Shown piece by piece: positions 4,201 to 7,843 of a DNA stretch of 7,843 nt. A program made the translations under genes and the position numbers. Numbering within the stretch: the stretch's first letter is position 1; the number at the start of each line of letters is the position of its first letter. The notes below the pieces were generated by a model, which was given only the letters and a program-made list of their open reading frames with translations, did not search any database and was not told the DNA's origin. This stretch comes from Chloroflexia bacterium (GTDB lineage Bacteria; Chloroflexota; Chloroflexia; Thermomicrobiales; UBA6265): positions 1 through 7,843 of the forward strand of contig JAUIGA010000153.1 of NCBI GenBank assembly GCA_030430125.1, read 5' to 3'.

Positions 4201-7149
4201 CTACCCCACCGAGGTGTCCTCCTCCGTCTGTGGTGTCGCGACTGGCGTTGCGGCGTCTGACCGGCCGGGGAGATCGGGCCGGTAGCGTACGACATCCTGC
4301 ATGCCGTCGTCAGTCACCAGCAGCTCGCCATCCGGCGATACCGTAATTCCGGTTGGCTGCTCGAACGGCCGGTCGATCGGCCCGGTAGTGGTCATGACAA
4401 TGGCGTTCGACGCGGGGTCGTATACATCCACCACACCCATGCTCGGATTCGTGAGGTAGACCAGTTCATCGGGACCGACCGCGACGTAGTTCACCAGCTG
4501 TTCCTGCGCGGACCACGACGGAATCGGAACCTGTCCAACCGGGGTGCCATCCCGCTCGAAGATGCTGACACGGCCATTGCCCGAGTCGGCAACATACACG
4601 CGGCCCTCTTCCGAAACCGCGATACCCACCGGCTCGATCAGCTTTCCGGGCTCAGTGCCGTACCCGCCGAAGGCGCGCAGGAATGTGCCGTCGCTGGCGA
4701 AGACCTGGACGCGCTCGTTGCCGGTGTCGGTGACAAAGATCTCGCCGTCGTGGATGGCGACATCGCGCGGACCGAAGAAACGTCCGGTGTCGACTGTCGG
4801 GTCCGGGTTGTCGTCGAGGTCGACCTGCCCGCCGCGCTGACCGATCTCGCGGACGAACTTGCCGCTGCGATCGATCGCGACGATGCGATGGTTCCACGTG
4901 TCGGCGACATACACGATGTCGTCCTCACTCACTGCCAGGCCGGTCGGGCCGATGGAGAAGGCGGACGCGAAGGCGAGGTTGGGGTCGGTTTCGGCGTTCC
5001 AGACCCCGATGAACTCGCCGTCACCGGTGAAGCGCTCGATACGCAGGTTGACGCTGTTGACCACATAGATCACATCTCCATCGGTGGTGGCGCCAATGCC
5101 GATCGGGGTGTCGAACTGCCCGAGGGCGGAACCGCGCCCCGGCGAATCGTCCAGGTTGAACGGCCCCATCGCCGGGTTGATCTGGTTGCTCAACTCCGGT
5201 GTGTAGCCGATGGAAACCTGCTGGGCTGGCGGTTCGGCGACCGTTTCCCGGAAGAGGAGGAAGCGGATACCGTCGTACCACTTCGCGGGTGTCGTGATGT
5301 ACGACAGGATGTTGCGGGTCTCCAGACCCTCGTATGCCGGCGGGACCCGGTTGAACTGCACGCGACTGTGCACGATGAACCCGGTTTCGGCCATCGCCTC
5401 GCTGGTCGGCGCGATCACCACATCCGATCCGGACCAGCCGGCCGCCGAGCTGACATTGACGTCCGGGAAATCGCGGAAGTACCACCGGTAAGGGTCCTGC
5501 AGGTCCGGCGAGACCGAGATGGTGAGCCCGAAGCGTGCGGTCGGATCGGCAAGGGTGGGTTCGCCGACGGACAGGTCGCGGGAGAGCCGGGTCACCTGGT
5601 CGACGAAGGCGATCACGCCGCGGGTGCTGGTTTCCTGGGCGAGCGGCTCGCTGCCGCCGTCGCTGCGGTCCCACCCGAGCATCGATGCGCTGCGGATACC
5701 GTAGAGACCAAGAATGAGGGCCAGGATCAGCAGGGCGGACCAGCCAACACGGCTGCCACGCCCCTCGCCGCCCATCGCGCGGCCGAGCAGCAGCGAGAAT
5801 GGAAGAATGGCCAGCAGCAGGATGATGACAATCTCCATCATCGCCGCCGTGCCGCTGGGTTGACCGGGGTCGTTGCTGCGCGCCACGACCATGAGGATCG
5901 CGATGACGCCGATCACGATCGCCAGCACGGCGGTCGGGAGCAGGCTGGTCGTCGAGGAGAGCAGCCGGAACTGCTCGATACGGTCGATGATGTAACCGAG
6001 TCCGATACCCGCCGTGAGCGCCAGCGGCAGGGCAATCAGCGACAGCTGATCTGGTTCGCGCCCGGATGAGAGACTCTGGAACACCAGGGCGGAGCCGAAC
6101 CAGATGGCGAGGGTCGAGGCCCGGAGCACCGAGGTGCCACGCCGCGCCGGGGTGATTGGCGACCCCAGCAGCGCGACGATCATGAGCGCCACGGCGACCA
6201 GCTCGTACAGCAGTGTCATCCAGAAGAAGAACTGCGCCGGCGTGGTGGTTGGCCGCGTGCCGACGATGCGCCCCCACTCCTGGATCGTGTCGAGCACCCC
6301 ACCGATGGCGTCGATATCGGAAAACAGGCGTGTGAAGACGATCAGGAGCGTTGCCAGCAATACCGCCAGCACGACGAGCATGGCGCCAGGGGTTCGCAGC
6401 AGCCGTCGCGCACCGACACCGAGGGCATCGGGATGTGTCTGCGAGGACGACGCCACGATGGAGATGACGATGGCGATGATACCGGTGAGCAGGGCGGAGA
6501 TCCCGTTCGGGCCGGAGGCGACCATGCCCCCAAGCGCGAGCCCAGCCACCGCCGCCCACACGAGGAGCCGGTTGTCCGAATGCGTCACCCCGGCTCGCGC
6601 GACGGCGACGATGAGCAGCATGGTGAAGAACGCGATGAAGATGGCTGGATCGACGGTGCGCGAGAAGTAGACGAGGGTCGGCGACAGGCCGAGCGTGATG
6701 AGCAGGCCGATCCTGGTGCTCGGGCGGATCACCGGACCGAGCAGGAAGACCAGCGCGAGGATGCCGATTCCGGCGGCGACTGGCGCGAGACGTGCCGTGA
6801 CATCGGTCGCACCGCCGACGAAGAAGGCGAAAGCGTTGGCCATCTGCACCGCTGGATTGATATCGGGCACGCCGGATGGGCCGTACGCGCCCTCGCCGGT
6901 GAAGACCGACCACCCCTGGAACGCGAAGCGTCCCTCGTCGGGCGTCAGCGCGTAGGCATCGAGGTTGATCAGGCGGATCAGCACGCCGGCAAGGAGGGCG
7001 AAACCCGCCCACAACCCCCACCATGTGATGCCCCCCGATACCAAACGCCGATCAAGGAGCGAGGCGCGCTCAGCGCCCGCCTGACCGTCGATGTCGTACC
7101 GCCTCGTCTCCTGAGCCTGCCGGCCCGGTATCTGGTCCTCAGTCTTCAC
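4201..7149 (-). CDS. GT-C membrane glycosyltransferase (Agl23/TIGR03663-like) with C-terminal NHL beta-propeller
   Basis: This is a probable inner-membrane glycosyltransferase of the PMT/ArnT (GT-C) fold, expected to move a sugar from a polyprenyl-phosphate donor onto a surface acceptor. Residues 1-40 are a charged cytosolic tail. About 13 hydrophobic segments run from 43 to 485; after the first comes TPDEGR with D71-E72, the typical catalytic acidic pair of the family, and SPTLVYFSR (156-164) also fits. Residues 490-640 form a soluble domain outside the membrane (RWYFRDFP 555-562; FLLFRE 630-635). Residues 677-957 hold six NHL-type units with the repeated pattern VYVADSGNGRVSIF, predicting a six-bladed propeller. 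The last 20 residues are Thr/Pro/Asp-rich. The GTG start has GGTGGAGG four bases upstream. Acceptor and sugar are unknown. The class is well supported; an S-layer or exopolysaccharide role is a guess. Confidence 0.85.
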   Translation of the reverse strand: MKTEDQIPGRQAQETRRYDIDGQAGAERASLLDRRLVSGGITWWGLWAGFALLAGVLIRLINLDAYALTPDEGRFAFQGWSVFTGEGAYGPSGVPDINPAVQMANAFAFFVGGATDVTARLAPVAAGIGILALVFLLGPVIRPSTRIGLLITLGLSPTLVYFSRTVDPAIFIAFFTMLLIVAVARAGVTHSDNRLLVWAAVAGLALGGMVASGPNGISALLTGIIAIVISIVASSSQTHPDALGVGARRLLRTPGAMLVVLAVLLATLLIVFTRLFSDIDAIGGVLDTIQEWGRIVGTRPTTTPAQFFFWMTLLYELVAVALMIVALLGSPITPARRGTSVLRASTLAIWFGSALVFQSLSSGREPDQLSLIALPLALTAGIGLGYIIDRIEQFRLLSSTTSLLPTAVLAIVIGVIAILMVVARSNDPGQPSGTAAMMEIVIILLLAILPFSLLLGRAMGGEGRGSRVGWSALLILALILGLYGIRSASMLGWDRSDGGSEPLAQETSTRGVIAFVDQVTRLSRDLSVGEPTLADPTARFGLTISVSPDLQDPYRWYFRDFPDVNVSSAAGWSGSDVVIAPTSEAMAETGFIVHSRVQFNRVPPAYEGLETRNILSYITTPAKWYDGIRFLLFRETVAEPPAQQVSIGYTPELSNQINPAMGPFNLDDSPGRGSALGQFDTPIGIGATTDGDVIYVVNSVNLRIERFTGDGEFIGVWNAETDPNLAFASAFSIGPTGLAVSEDDIVYVADTWNHRIVAIDRSGKFVREIGQRGGQVDLDDNPDPTVDTGRFFGPRDVAIHDGEIFVTDTGNERVQVFASDGTFLRAFGGYGTEPGKLIEPVGIAVSEEGRVYVADSGNGRVSIFERDGTPVGQVPIPSWSAQEQLVNYVAVGPDELVYLTNPSMGVVDVYDPASNAIVMTTTGPIDRPFEQPTGITVSPDGELLVTDDGMQDVVRYRPDLPGRSDAATPVATPQTEEDTSVG

Positions 7150-7324
7150 GCAGCCTCCACCTGTCTGTTTTCGTTCCCGGTTCGCGTCAATTGCTCGCTC
7201 GCCGCCCTGCTGGCGACCGGGCGGATACCATGACGGAACCCGCCGCGTCGGAAAGACCTGGAATACGGCCGGATTCGGCGTCGATCGAAGGCGCCTCCAC
7301 CCCTGCCCAACATCGGGTCAACTG
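7150..7324 (-). other. Gap between the two tandem glycosyltransferase-like genes
   Basis: These 175 bases separate the stop of the upstream gene from the GTG of the next. Read on the - strand there is a TTGACG (7190-7185), a fair -35 box, but no acceptable -10 box follows at 16-18 bases. A near-palindrome at 7261-7276 (GAAT, CGGCCG, ATTC, one mismatched pair) lies about 50 bases past the upstream stop and could be a weak stem. No small gene is evident. Readthrough from the upstream gene is possible. Confidence 0.4.
7154..7158 (-). promoter_or_regulatory. Shine-Dalgarno site of the GT-C/NHL gene
   Basis: On the - strand GGAGG (within GGTGGAGG) lies four bases before the GTG at 7149-7147, which decides this start. 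Confidence 0.8.
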
Positions 7325-7843
7325 CTACGTTCCGTAGCGGACCTCGTTGTAGTAGGGGAGGGCATCCTCGTTGATGTACACCATGAAGCGGTATTCGGAC
7401 ATCCGCCCCGGCAGCTCGCGATACATCAGCAATCGCCACACTTTTTGCTGCTGGTCGGCGTCACCGAGCGACGCGATGCTCGACCCGATCGACTTCAGTA
7501 CCGCCACGACACCCGTATCCTGGTCCGCCGACTTCCATGCCGAGCGGCCCATCGGGATTTCCGGCGCGATGGCGAAGTTGCGGTAGACCAGCGCTTCCGG
7601 CTCGTGCCAGCGGAACACATATTCCTGCGAGACGTATCCGGGTATCTGGCTGGGCAGCTGGCCGCAGTCGTTGAACGATGACGGCACCCCGATGATGAAC
7701 ATGGGCAGGTCGGTCGAGCCCTGCGGCAGGCTGGGCATGAACCGGTGGTTCGGCATGTCCTTGAAGTACCACTCCAGCGGCCAGTTTGTGCAGTTGTCGT
7801 TACTGACGGTGATGGTGTCATCGCCCAGGTAGAGTTCCGATGT
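7325..7843 (-). CDS. C-terminal part of an Agl23/TIGR03663-like membrane protein (start beyond window)
   Basis: Only the last 172 residues are visible; the frame is open to base 7843, so the gene continues past the edge. The visible part is a soluble C-terminal domain with no membrane segment. NWPLEWYFKDMPN (residues 20-32 of the fragment) resembles RWYFRDFPDVN in the downstream protein and is typical of the extracytoplasmic domain of TIGR03663-type proteins. WRLLMYREL near the end matches RFLLFRE there. The protein stops about 30 residues later with YINEDALPYYNEVRYGT and has no NHL propeller. The stop is TAG at 7327-7325. It is probably a polytopic glycosyltransferase paralogue of its downstream neighbour; the membrane part is expected but cannot be seen. 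Confidence 0.75.
   Translation of the reverse strand, partial: TSELYLGDDTITVSNDNCTNWPLEWYFKDMPNHRFMPSLPQGSTDLPMFIIGVPSSFNDCGQLPSQIPGYVSQEYVFRWHEPEALVYRNFAIAPEIPMGRSAWKSADQDTGVVAVLKSIGSSIASLGDADQQQKVWRLLMYRELPGRMSEYRFMVYINEDALPYYNEVRYGT

Noticed and set aside
3881..4285. 134-codon + strand frame running through the palindromic element
   Set aside because: It begins inside a hairpin loop, crosses inverted repeats and ends in the coding part of the convergent gene; no ribosome site or protein-like character.
4750..6069. Long + strand open frame of 439 codons opposite the GT-C/NHL gene
   Set aside because: It is antisense to a well-supported gene, is dominated by charged Arg/Asp/Glu/Gly runs typical of GC-rich shadow frames, and shows no recognisable domain.
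5021..7024. 667-codon - strand frame overlapping the GT-C/NHL gene
   Set aside because: It is a shifted frame of the same gene, extremely rich in Arg/Pro/His, while the overlapping frame has clear membrane segments and NHL units.
7146..7439. 97-codon - strand frame spanning the gap between the two glycosyltransferase-like genes
   Set aside because: It starts inside the upstream gene in another frame, is Arg-rich, and has no recognisable features.

Overview
The window looks like a chromosomal stretch of a GC-rich bacterium. The gene content suggests Chloroflexota, possibly Thermomicrobia/Sphaerobacter-like: an Agl23/TIGR03663-type membrane glycosyltransferase joined to an NHL propeller, a DUF503 protein and GTG starts with GGAGG ribosome sites. 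This placement is inferred from gene style and not from a marker gene. No tRNA, rRNA, CRISPR array, transposase or phage gene was seen.

Left half, + strand. After a 279-base leader come an M24 (Xaa-Pro-type) metallopeptidase (280-1401) and an M20-family N-carbamoyl-amino-acid/allantoate-type amidohydrolase (1564-2811). Both are complete and keep their metal ligands. They could serve peptide and ureido-nitrogen scavenging, but a 162-base gap with a good -10 box suggests the second has its own promoter. Next is a tightly coupled pair: an unrecognised acidic protein (2914-3429) overlapping a DUF503/YlxP-like protein (3426-3728) by ATGA.

Middle, 3729-4200. This non-coding gap separates convergent genes. 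It is dominated by a 237-base nested near-palindrome (3812-4048). Two arms of 56 and 59 bases, in opposite orientation, share both ends (TGTCATTC and a perfect 14-base GAAGAATCCCCCGG). Between them lie two further hairpins, an 8-bp inverted repeat and a 12-base central palindrome. It resembles a non-autonomous repeat or two inverted copies of a dispersed repeat, and is the most unusual structure in the window. Two more hairpins at 4096-4110 and 4148-4179 may end the - strand transcript.

Right half, - strand. A 982-residue protein (7149-4201) has an N-terminal polytopic GT-C glycosyltransferase region, a soluble domain and a C-terminal six-unit NHL beta-propeller. Upstream of it, cut by the window edge, is the C-terminus of a second protein (7843-7325) that resembles the soluble domain of the first. 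It stops close to where the propeller begins in its neighbour. The pair looks like a tandem duplication in which one copy has an extra sensor-like or binding domain; a role in surface glycan assembly is the most reasonable guess.
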